Assembly: GCF_041296385.1 (NCBI RefSeq)
Contig: NC_091023.1
Location: forward strand, 20,984,924-21,048,923
Source of the DNA: Aphelocoma coerulescens
Lineage: Eukaryota; Chordata; Aves; Passeriformes; Corvidae
DNA: 64,000 nt
Direction of reading: 5' to 3'
Position numbers and translations under genes: made by a program. Position 1 is the stretch's first letter; every line of letters starts with the position of its first letter. The notes beneath the pieces were generated by a model. That model searched no databases. It was not told the DNA's origin and was given only the letters and a program-made list of their open reading frames with translations. Of the stretch, positions 40,951 through 52,790 are shown one piece after another.

Positions 40951-41821
40951 CCTTACTGAAATCTACCTTGGCACCAGGGTGTGTACTCACATCACAGATC
41001 AAATGATATTTTGGGGTATTAGACACTCAATGGAACATGCTGTATTTTAGGACAGTAGAGGGCTCTCTGAGAAAGGAGTATGGCAAGTCTGTGCTACAGT
41101 AGGTGAACCAGAACACAGTAATTCATAAGAAATACCTATTTCTGACCAAGGAAAATGTGAGGTCTTGCAAATATTAAATACTTTATTTCAAAACTCCCCC
41201 TCCCCCCTGTAATTTAATATTGTTTTATTTACGTTTAGCACAGAAAATACTGATTAGGAAATAAAAGCAATCGTGAATAAAATACGGATTTTCCTTCTTT
41301 TCAGGTATCCTATGCACAGCAAACAGCACTTAACTGTTTGCATTAGTGTGGCACACAGCACTAGGCATCCCCAAAATTACATATTAAGGTAATCCAGAAT
41401 TATGGTGGCTTGGGCTCACTCTGGAATACAGATCTCAGTTTCCATGATCACACACTACGTTTTCTACATGATTCATGATAAGGTTCTGAGGCACTGAAAA
41501 ATTAAGGTCAAAAGTATCCTCTTAAGTGATTAATTTGCTTAAAACTAATTTGTTGGCCAATTTAGTAATATACAGCACTTAGAGCAGTGAAAGTATATTT
41601 TGGATAGATTTCATTCACAGCTGGCAGTGATCATTCATCCCACTATTTTCAGTTTCTTGCACAAAAAAGAAACTCCTACTTATCTCTGCTTTGCTTTTTG
41701 TGTACACATAGAAATTACTACTTTTCAGATTATATGTGTAAGTATATGGGGATATATACTTTTTTGTGTATCTAAATGCATTTATGTGAATTCTCTAATA
41801 TCATGGTGTGATTTATGGGGT

Positions 41822-41902
41822 TTTCCTGTGCAGGGCCAGGAGCTGGGCTTCGATGATCCTTCTAAGTCCCTTCCAACTCCAGATTTTATATGACTCTATT
41901 AA
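41822..41902 (+). mobile_element. CR1 LINE extreme 3' end, short
   Basis: GTGCAGGGCCAGGAGCTGGG is followed by CTTCGATGATCCTTCTAAGT, CCCTTCCAACTCCAG and TATGACTCTATT. This matches the last 60 to 80 bases of an avian CR1 family in which GGACT(C/T)GATGATCCTT precedes CCCTTCCAACTC. It covers the end of a chance open frame at 41600-41893. Confidence 0.85.
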
Positions 41903-42405
41903 AAAAGTATTTTAAATTGCATTAATTTATAGTGAGCAATGCTTCCCCAAGCCCTGGGTTATAACTACTTGATATTATCCAGAGTTTCTTTCCACTCTTA
42001 CCTTCTATCCACATCATGCTGCTCCTCACACAGTCAGAGCATGGCCCATTTTTGGCAGTTCCCATGCTCTTGTTACCGCAGGGGCAGAGAAGAGGGGTGA
42101 TTAACTCACTTCCATTATAATGGCTTTATTGAGTTAGGCTTGGCACTGTGTACATGAACCTGTGCTCAATCCAGTTCACCTGGAACTGAGGCAGAGCCAC
42201 TGTCTGCACAGAACACCCAGGGTCACTGCTAACACAGTAAGCCATGAAGTCAGCTGTGGAGCACATAACTGTAAGCAGCAATAATCTCGAGATGATTTTC
42301 TAATCATGCATTTCATATTAATATATGTCAAATTCTAGTGGTATCTACGTGCAAAGATAGTGTTGAATTAACTCCTAGAAGGGCCACTAGATCAAAACCT
42401 TTGAT

Positions 42406-42424
42406 AAAAAAAAAAAAAAAAAAA
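42406..42424 (+). repeat. Poly(A) run, A19
   Basis: An uninterrupted run of 19 A's in the intron. No retrogene or SINE body is recognised upstream of it. Confidence 0.97.
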
Positions 42425-44136
42425 GGAGTTAGTCAGACTTTTCCAGAGAGTGTGTGGTTATGAGCATGCAAAAGGATGTAATAGAATGGTCTTCTGCACT
42501 TCTTGACCTCTGGGTGAGGAGGCCACACCATGACAATACAAATCTTTACACCTTTACAAACCCTCATGCTGGATTTCTTATAGAGAATTTTAAAGATTTG
42601 CTCTAGTGTTAATTCTTTTTTAGCTCCAACTTTAACGCCAGGTTGCTCTGGTTACTAGCTGTGGACTTAAGGGTGACAGATACTGAAAAGTCTGCTTTAA
42701 AGCAGAATGATTTGCACACAGCATTCCCATAAACCCAGATACCACCACTGCACAGGAAATGACTTCTTAGATTCTTTCCTTCTCTGACCCTCTTTAGGAA
42801 CAGAGAGGGAAGCAGTGCTGGGTCCTTTCTATAAAAGCAGTGTTAGCTGCCTGGAGATGGCTACAGACAGCCCTGAGGAATCAGATTTAGCTATTGTTCT
42901 GGTACAAAGAGAAATATATAATGAAATATGAAGCAAAATTTATCTCCATAGATCAGAGTGAAAGATCTCTAATGACAGTGATCGTGTACAGAAACTGAAT
43001 CTTGGGCAGATGTTAACTACCTTAAACCAAAACTACATAGCTTGCTTTTCTTATTTGCGTGTGTAATATGGACATTGCAGCGTAAAACATGCAGCTAGCT
43101 ATCAGTGCACACACTTAAGCGGAAAAAAAATGTATTTTTTTCTTGTTATAAGTGGAATTTTGAAGTAAAGAAAGTAAAAGTCCTCTCAGAATAACAGAGA
43201 AGAGGCATCAGTGCAGATTCCTGAGGAGTGTTACGAAAACACAAGCCAGGCTGTGATTAAGAGCCAGGACACCACGATCTTCCACACTACTGATGGCCTT
43301 CCCTGTGTTTGCTCCCAGTTAATGGATATCATTCTCCTTCCCTGCCTTTTGTGTGTGTTTAGGGCACCAATCAGGATGTTAGCACAACCAGCCCTCCTTA
43401 CTCACAGGATAATCAAAGCACAAGATGATGGGACTCAACAAGATAATTGATAATTTTGTTAACAGTTGCCAGACAGTTGGCTGGGCCCTGCCGGTCTCGG
43501 AGCCTTCCAAGGCAGACAGTAATGACTTACAGATAAAAAAAGGCAGCAGTGCAAGTCTGCATTTAATCACCCAGGTTCACAAGCACTCTACAGAAACAGA
43601 TCAGCCCAGAAAACAGTATGTTGCCTTACAGCCTTAATTAATCAAAATATCTCCTCACGTGCTTCAAGATACATGCATGAACCAAGAGTTTTCCCAGGTT
43701 GGAAAAAACAATCCCTGGATCACACATTCAAGGACATGGGAGCACTTCCCAAGTTTCTATTTGAACTGTAAAGCCACTTCTTCTGCTGAATCTACAGGAC
43801 TCAGTGTGAAACTTGTGGCATTGTTAAAAACTAGATAATAGTCATCAGAGGAGTGCAATAATAAAGAAATCTGCCATAGGAAGCTTCAACCATAGCCTTC
43901 AGTTTTAGATATCATCTTTTTAATCACTCTCCTTTTACAGAAATGGATTTGATTTAATTGAACTCCAAAAAAAAGTCTCTAATCATACTTCATCAGCACG
44001 CAATTATTATTCAAGGGAAACCATATGTACTATTAAGCACTCTTCATTAAAATAATGCACATAATCTGCTTCAGCACCGAACAGTCATTCTCCTTGATGT
44101 TCATTATTATTTTTCTTCCATTATTGTAACAATATA

Positions 44137-44149
44137 TTTTTTTTTTTTT
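44137..44149 (+). repeat. Poly(T) run, T13
   Basis: Thirteen T's within a longer T-rich stretch, simple sequence in the long intron. Confidence 0.95.
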
Positions 44150-47100
44150 CTATTTTTTCTCATCTATCTCCATTTCATTTATACACCTTTTCAACATTAA
44201 TGATCATGGTATCAGGACACTGAGATGCATTAATATACCACCATCCTTAAATTTTGCATTGCATGACCTTCAAAATGAGTCAGACCTGACTACGGAGATT
44301 GTGAGATGAGGATGAGGAAATGCTACTAGAGAAGCCTCAAACCATACTCTGTTTAGCCCAAATTTTCTTTGCAATTACGTCTTCTAAGTAACAAAGAATA
44401 TATGCTAGGCAGCAGGCAGTCCTTAGACAGAATTTAGGGAGAACCAGGGACAATGAAAGAAAGAAACTGAATTTAGGAGTTGAAACACCTGTAGAAAATC
44501 ATCCATGATGTGTTGAGGAAATAGTTCCTTGAGGAACTTGTCAAACTTGGACAGTCCATTCAACATACTCAACAGAAAAAGTATTATGGAAAGATTAATG
44601 ATATTACATATTAAAGTCTCCCTATCCTCTCAAACTCAGAAAAGCTGAGATATTTAATGGTTATACAGAGAAAATATTGCTCTTTTCTCTCTTGCCACCT
44701 CTTGATGCAAAGGTACAACGAATTTTTCCGCTTAGGTCACTCTAATCAGTCAGGATTGGAGCACTGACAGTTCATTAAACACGACAGCCTGGCCCTGAGG
44801 GAGAGACACCAGTGAACCACAGTGCTGAGGATCCAAGGGAAGCTGAAAATACATCACACTGTAGTACAGAGCTCATAGAAAAGACCCATCAACATTAAAA
44901 GGCACATTCTACCACGGGGGAGAATTCACTGGGGCTACCCCCAGACAGCAATATATGCTGCAATATCCACCAAGAGGCTCCATTTCCTTCTTAGGCAATT
45001 ACTTCAATTAGGATTAGATTCTGCTCTTGGATTTACTTGCATAGTATTTACTGAGCCAGAAAAGTATTTAGACTTCTTACTAGTATCAGAATTCAAAGGA
45101 GGAATTTCTGTGAATTTTTTCACACTGTTTTTCATATCAGAACATTCAATCTTCAATGGAACTAAATTAAGAAGTAATCAGTTGACTTACAATAATAATT
45201 TGATATTTAAACCTCAAAAGATCTGTAATTAAACAGTACAACTTCACAAATAAAGGTGGGGTAAGGTTAGTTGTTTTATTTTAAAAAGAAACCATTAATT
45301 AAAGATGAATGTGTTTGGGTCTGAGCAACCTACCCTCAGGCTTGGGGGAAATGCCAAGTCTGACAAACTCTTTCAGTCTTAGGAAATCCCAGGTCAATTT
45401 GATGAACCTACTGAAGTATTTTATAATTAGCTGGCATGTTCCTGAGGCTGCCATTTTACCTGAAAAAGAAACTCCCTCATCTTTCTAACCTGTCCCTGGA
45501 AAACAGTGAATAAAGACCTAATAAATAATCTTTACCATTACAGAATATTTATATAAAACAGAGGAAGAAAACTCAGATCATAGAATGGCCCTTGAAATTC
45601 ATAAGGAACCCTAGCAGTAAAGCTCAAAGTATCTGAAGGTAAAATTGAGATTTATTAGCACATCTGGGTCTGTAATCATACACCTGTTACTAAAATCATT
45701 AAATTATGATGGCCATTTCATTCCACTGTATCTTTATATTAAAAGGACAAAGGCAGCATGATCTGATGGAAACAGCAAATATTACACAGAGAAGCACATT
45801 TTAAAAGAATATAATCTTACAATACTGCAGGAGATGTTACTACTTGCTATTCCAAATATAAGGACAACAAGGGTGAAGGTCTCATCACTGCAGTGGAAGG
45901 TAAGATGAAAGCGAAGTAGCTGAAGAGCCTAGAGAGTGGAAGGGATGGAGTCTGAAAAAGGTGAACTATTTAGAAAAAAAAAACAAGTTGGAATTTGCTG
46001 CACAACATCAACAGGAGCCTGGGCAATGTCTGAAAGAGGAGAAGGCAAGATTAAAAGGACAGCTGAGGAACATCATTTTGACACAACACTAAAGATGGAT
46101 TACAGGAGGAAAAAAGACTTGCAAGGCAAATATGTCAAGACAAGCGACGATTACAGTGTAGAGAAATGTTTTGATCACAAGGGCAGGGAGAAAAGGATGG
46201 AATTAAAAAAATCCTATAGAATGAAAATGTATCAGAATCCTAAAACGTCCTTCAGCATACTATAATCAGAGTGCCCTCAGCAAAACTGACCCACATTATG
46301 TAAAATTCCAAATAAATTGTCCCCCAAACTGAAAAAGTGCTGTGGAATATGGCACTGACCCACAGTGAACAAATAAATTTGGGGCAGAGCTGACTGCACC
46401 CGAAGTGAAACAGGCATGCACACGTGCAAGTGTGCTTCAGTTCACTATCAGAGAAAAACTCATCTCAAAACTCCTCCATATGTTAAAATTGAAGACAGAT
46501 GCAATTACAGATAAAATTAATTTTCATACTTAAAAATACATTAAGACTTTCTGGACTCTGAGAATTCCCCCTCCCCCAGCCAGTAGAAAGGAAATGGGTA
46601 TGGGCATTTGATGTACTCTGAATAGCTTTAAACTCAATGAAAATCATCTTCAAAAGAATTTTGATATCAGAGTGAAATTTCTAGAAGTTATTGTACAATG
46701 TCTAAATCAAAAAAAACAAAACACATCTTAGTTTTTCACTTGTATTTTTCAGAAAAACTAAAAAGCCCCCAGGGAACTATCTTTTGGGTATAGGATAATG
46801 CTGTAACAGCTTCTGAACCCTAATGAACAATATTTTCATCCAAGCCTCATCCAATAATCAGTAGTTGGGGAATTTTTGGAGTGAGGAATTGATCAGAATG
46901 TGTATTTGACACTGGGTTTAAAGAAAAAAAAATAGTTTTCACTTGCGGACAAATTTTAGAAAATGATAGATTTTAGAATTCACTCATTAGGCAAAAATGA
47001 GTAGGTAACAAGTAACAAACTCCAAGTTTCTTAACCATTTAAACTCCATTTCACTTTATCAATACTGACCTCTCAAGATATTTGAAACAGGAAAACTGGA

Positions 47101-49966
47101 AATGGCACTAAGTATTGCAGTTTTTAAGGGCTGCTAGTTGGGTCCTGCTGAGGGTCACAGTCAACAGGGTTGTCCCAAGGGAGTCTGGAGGCATCATTGT
47201 GTCTGTCCATTCCCAAATGTTTAAATTTTCCATTCTGAGAACAGCAGACTCTAGACACAATATTAGACCATTATACTATGCTGATTTATTACTATTTATT
47301 TTACCCCCAGTCCTCCAGCAATTCTTTGCACAAAACCCCCACGTCCCTGAGACAGAGGTTAAACTTGACTGAAGACAGAGAGTTAATTGCCTTTTCTGCT
47401 TACTCTGCTTAAATAACAACTGACATTTGCAAAAGAGGAGATGAAGGGGGGCACCAGCACCATCTAAGATGAGGGCTTTATTTGTGCAGAATATTACATT
47501 AAAAGAGCCCAGTAGCTATTAGTGATTATTAATCTTCATTTACAATAATAGCCATATTTAACAAAAAAAAAAAGGCTACGCTGCAAGCCATGAAAAAGCC
47601 TTTCTAATTGCCAGCCCTGCTAGCCTAAAAAAGCCTTCACCCTATTCATTCAGCTATCATTCTGCAGCTTATAATTAAAGTGCTAATGTATATCAGAATT
47701 CTTTGATCTCAAAATAAAGGATTCTTTTACCAAAGAAATCAAGAACACAGTAGTTACAGGAAATTCAAGTTTCCAAGTAAAAATTAAAAGAAACAACTAA
47801 AAGTGATGTAATCAAGGGAAAACTATTTCTATTGAACAAGAGAAGGAAAAAACTTTGTGAGAAGTCATTCTGGATTGTGGAACAGTTCATCAAATAAAGC
47901 AGCACAAGACATTTCTCTTTGTAGTTAAATACAACCTAGGAAGAAAGGAAGTAAGTATATTGTACCAGCACGAATGGACTAAATGACCTCAAAGTTCTTC
48001 AGTTTAATGTAATGAGCAGAGATAATTCATAAATCCTGAAATCTAACTTTAATTAGCATGAGTTATCATAATGGTTCACAGTATCTCATCCATGGTGTTT
48101 TATTTTCATTCTGAAATCATATTTGAGAAGAAAGAAAGTCAGCAGCATGTCACAAAGTCTGTCTAGACTAATGCAAATAAAAAAACCTATGTGTAGTCAT
48201 CTGCACTACGTACAGGCATTATTTTAACAGTGAAGGTCAGCAGAACTCTTAACACAATCTTGTCTCTTGTGTCTTACTGCTCAGTGTGACTGAAACTTGG
48301 CTTGAAATAAAACCCAGAAAAGTCTAGAATTAATTTTGGTTTTTAGTCCACTAAAAAGAATCCTCTTGTATTGCTGGAGATGTTAACTGGAAAATGTGTT
48401 TCCTGACTGCACGTTAGATGGCAAGTACTAAATAAAGGTGGTAACTAAAAGGGATAGAGTCAGCAAGATCCCACACTGCTTACCTGCTGGTGCCACCAGT
48501 CCCTCTGGAAATGGATCCTGAGCTTTGAAATAACCTTTCAAAAGCACCTACTGTCTCAAAGACGTGAGTGGACACCAGCCAACCCTGGCTCTTATCTCAG
48601 CCCTGATACTGTCATCCCTTCCCTCACTATCTGCTTCCCAGGAAAAGTGATCTTATTTAACTCACAAGGGTTAAAAACAAAAAAGTCAGCAAAGCTTAAT
48701 TACATCCCACTGCTATCAACCTGCTTTCAGTTTCCATGAGCTTTGGATTAGGCAGCTCAATACATTTTCTAAACATATTACTGTGGCTGTTTAGCAGTGT
48801 AAAGGATATGTTTTGCTTTTTTCTTCTCATTACTTTCTTTGAATTAAAACCACTAAGCCGAGCAAGAAAAGCAACACAACTCAGTGGACTAAACCAACCA
48901 AACTGAAAGTGAGAAAGAGCTTCCTTCTAACCATTAAAAATCTTCTTATTAAAACCACATGCCTCAAGATCATCTCAGGTATTGCCTACATGGACTCTAA
49001 AAGTCAGATTTCTAGTTTTGCTGCCTTTTGAGACACTTTGAAAACTAAAATTACTGGAACAGGCAGTACATTTAAAGTTATTAGTTGCTCATTCTCAAAG
49101 TCACACTTCAACAATTTTTTTACCTGCTTAGTCATACAAGAATGGAAGCTTGAAAGTCCACTACAACTATGGAAAGTATGGTAAAAACAGTCCAAGAAAC
49201 ACAGTTATGGATCAGAAGAGACTGCAGGATTTTACAACGGTATATATACCCCCAATGCTTTGCTCTGTTTTTCAGAAAATACAGGAAAATCATACATCCA
49301 ATAATTAGAAGTTTGTAGAACTTTGCTAGTGAGGTGCTTAATTTAAGTTCAGGTAGTTCTGAAATGCTCATGCAAAGAGTGAGGAGAATGAATGGTCACT
49401 TTATATATTTTCTTCTTCTAATTAAGAAAGATTTCAGTGAATTAACAAGGAATCAAAGTGAGGTTAGAAAAAAAACTTCCTTGTGTAAGTACTAAACACT
49501 GGTTAGTTTCTCTCCAAAAAGGTGGTATTGCTTCACATCTTCAAATAAAACTCAAAAGTTGGTAGAAATAGTTAGCTTAATAACAAGGACATGTTTTGTA
49601 GAGTTTCTACGAAAATTTAGGGAACTGTCCATGCTGAGAATAGAAATTTTAAAAGAAGTACTGTCTTCAACTCTTACAACCTTTGGAAATTCACCGTTTT
49701 CTTCGCCTCCTGGTGAAAATGACAAGTGTCAACCTGTAAATCAAATGACTGTATTTCTGTTTACTTTCCAGTTTTTTATGACTGCTTCCATATTTCTCCT
49801 ATGAGTGACACACAAGACCTGTGTTCTGATGGAGAAGAAGCTGAGCTCTAAGCTTGAGTTCTCCTCAGGCTAATACCCTGCCAACATCCTCCAACAGAAA
49901 TGCACGGAGCGCCTGAGAAAGACTGTGGACAAACATACCCCAAACAAAAAAAACAAAAAAAATAAC

Positions 49967-49990
49967 ACCACCACCACCACCACCACCACC
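49967..49990 (+). repeat. (ACC)8 microsatellite
   Basis: Eight perfect ACC units follow an A-rich run (49944-49965) and are followed by AACAAC. The A-rich flank and trinucleotide tail could mark an old retroposed 3' end, but no body is recognisable. Confidence 0.95.
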
Positions 49991-50015
49991 AACAACAAAG
50001 AAAGAAAAGGTAAGC

Positions 50016-50081
50016 TTACACCTTTAACTGTTTACAGAGAAATTAAATTTACACCTTAAGATGTTTACAGGGAAATTAAAT
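50016..50081 (+). repeat. Tandem duplication, two 33-bp units
   Basis: Unit 1 spans 50016-50048 and unit 2 spans 50049-50081. They match at 29 of 33 positions. Both start TTACACCTT and both contain GTTTACAG.GAAATTAAAT. A partial third copy of the leading motif (TTACACACCTTTAACTGATT) occurs at 50271-50290. It is a minisatellite-like local duplication in the intron. Confidence 0.9.
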
Positions 50082-52599
50082 TAAAACCATCTTTCACAGA
50101 AGGGCTGTTCTGGAGGAGGGTTCTCTATGTGTTATGTCCCTTTGAAGCTGCTGTTTAAAAATTAAGGTGAGACTATCTGACGGTCTGGAACATAACTTGC
50201 AAGTAATGTACTGAAGAGAAACGTGATTATTCAAGGTATTACAAATTTCAATCATCTGTTTGAAAGCAATTTACACACCTTTAACTGATTACACTTGACA
50301 ATATGAAAGTAGGAAGAAATATAAGGAATAAGAATATGGAAAATGCTCATTAGCAGCTTCCTGAGAGTTCTGCTTACAAGACAGCCTTAGGGACAACCAA
50401 GGAGCCCAACTCCTGGAGTGTCAGTGGAGACGTTTTGAGGTGTGCCAGAACATTTATAGCCAGTATGAGATGCTGTAGGTAAGCAAATTAAAAAGACAGG
50501 CAGTACAACCATATTGGAATATCTGAAGTGCTGTGTAGATTCCTTAAACATGAATTTGGACTCTCAGTCTCCAGTAAAAAGTACAGAGATTTCAGTCTAA
50601 TTCATGTGTAATAGTGAATTGCCTTTCCTGGTATGTTAAGGATGTGTATCCAGCAGTGATCACTGCCAAGGTTTGTAGACTAATGCTGCATAGCAGTGAG
50701 GACTGTGACAGTGTTAATTTGGTCAATTACATCCTTTCCTTATAAAAGCTCTAAAGCTCTAAGGTGTTTCACTAAAATCCCCTTTTCTTAAATACAATAA
50801 AAGGCATGAGAATATAAATAGCTTAAATGAGATACTAGAATGGCATGAGAAGTAAAGGGTGCATTTTAAGGCAAAGAGGTAGTTTTTGTTGTTCCTACAG
50901 TATTCCCACAAGACCAGCTCTACTCCTATGATCTAGATCAGTGAAGCAATTCGAGCTGAAATGTACAAAAATGGAAGGTTTTTAATTAAATGAAATGTAT
51001 TTCAGCAGCATACGTCACAGCTCTTCTGAGTGATACACTAAGCATGTATTCATTCTCCACTGATTTGATGCAAGTTTTTTATTTCATATATGCTCATAAT
51101 TACCTTTAATTTAGATATGTCTTAATAGTAACTGAGGCAAAGAAAAGCACAAGCAGTAAACAGAATCATCCTGCTTCCCACAGTGACACAGTGAAAATGA
51201 CAGAATATGAAGAAAGAAACTACAGGCCTTTAAAAAAAGTTTCTTGACGACATCTAAAAAAGAGCAAAAAACCAAAACCTACCCAGCTGCATGCCCACTA
51301 GATTTATTTAATAGTTTCTTACTGTGTAGCAAAATTATCCCTAACCCAGAACTAGGCTACTGGATAAAACGTCTCTGCAGAAGCAAGACAACTGAGATCC
51401 CAGTTTAGTGAAAGAATATGAAATTCTTGTTATCATTTCTGCTTCTTTTTCTCCCCTCCAAATGCTAGAACAGAATAAAAGCACATAGAAGAACTATAAG
51501 CAGGGGAAAAAAAAATAAAAAATTGAACATACTGATCAAACCCACATGTTTCCTTTTTTTGTGTTCCTCACCAAGACTCTCACTTCCTTGCTTTGGTTTC
51601 TGATCCAATTTTGAATATATTGGGCAACAACTTCATGCACTGTAATATTTTCTAAAGGCTTGCTATTTTAAAAACTTTGTATGAATTTGCAAGTATTGGT
51701 TTCTGTTCTTAAAAGTCCACCAGGGAAACCTACCAGCAATTTACTGTGCATAGAAATGGGAGATGAAAAGTAGATCATTAACAACAACGTATCACCTGTT
51801 TCTGGGCAGGTTGAATGCATAGGATATTAAATGGGACACAGATTTATATCTCTTTATTTTGGAACTAGAGCTCAGTTTTTAAAAATGTGCCCATGTAGCC
51901 GCTGTTTTCTGTTACGTAATTGCAACACAACTGTCCAAAGCTTGTCAGAATTTGGGTGCTCCTGCCAGTGTAAGAACCTGTTTTCTTAGGCAAGCAAGAA
52001 GATAATCTCTCTTGTCAGGACCTGAGTGCTGAGTAAGACCAAAGTCAAGGCCTCCCAAGTCACAGGACACATCTCTGCCAGCAGTACATTTATGGGGGCT
52101 GAAGAGCCTCAGCCAAGCACCTTTAACAAGTCCTTCATCCTTCTGCACTGTGGCCTGGAAAAATGGTGGCTCTAGAGCCCAGCAGAAGGCACCAAGAGGA
52201 GAAAAATTACATGTTCCAGAGTTTTGCTTTAAAAAAAAAAAAACAAGCTGAATTTCTTTTGTGACACCCAGGCAATAAGAGACTGATGATTTAATAACTC
52301 TAACAGCATGATGAGAGAAAAGCAATTGCTGTGGATTCAGACATTGGCCATACCCAAGTATCTTAAGATTTATTTTTGTTTGCTTCTGTTTAACTAAGAA
52401 AAACAAATGGCTCTAGAGTATCCTGGTCCTTCTCCAGCAAATACAGATTAATTAAAAAATGTGCCAGATAGCAAGAAACAAGATTTGAAATGGACTTATC
52501 CCATGAAAAATTATAATATATATAATTTCATCTGTTAACTGGATACTGTAATTTGGAAAGAAATGAGGCTTCTAAGGTAGACTGTAACTAAATGTGTTA

Positions 52600-52790
52600 T
52601 AGAGTTCATCTCTAACACCCCCTGCCATGGGCAGGGACACCTTCCACTATCCCAGGTTGCTCCAAGCCCCATCCAACCTGGCCTTGGACACTTCCAGGGA
52701 TGGGGCAGCCACAGCTTCTCTGGGCAACCTGTGCCAGGGCCTCCCCACCCCCACTACCAAGAATTTCCTCCCAATATCCAATCCCAACAT
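52600..52790 (-). mobile_element. CR1 LINE 3'-end fragment, well preserved
   Basis: This is the reverse complement of the CR1 tail: CCCCCTGCCATGGGCAGGGA, then CACCTTCCACTATCCCAGGT and TTGGACACTTCCAGGGATGG, then CTGGGCAACCTGTGCCAGGG. The 118 bp at 52740-52623 differ from 38161-38278 at only four positions. The CR1 tail repeats themselves are eroded. Two predicted frames here are repeat-derived. Confidence 0.95.

Noticed and set aside
42300..42424. Processed pseudogene or SINE ending in the A19 run
   Set aside because: No recognisable gene body, tRNA-like A/B boxes or target-site duplication could be seen upstream.
45576..45625. TCATAGAATGG start resembling the reverse complement of a CR1 tail
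   Set aside because: Only about 11 bases match clearly and the following sequence does not hold the CR1 order.
48484..48517. Strong-looking minus-strand donor CAG|GTAAGC with a nearby CTCAG acceptor
   Set aside because: The implied exon is only 34 nt and the encoded peptide has no resemblance to the family. It is probably a chance splice-like site.
51945..52406. 153-codon minus-strand frame
   Set aside because: It crosses a poly(A) run that gives a run of K/F residues. No domain, no splice signals fitting NAALADL2 phase, and composition like non-coding DNA.
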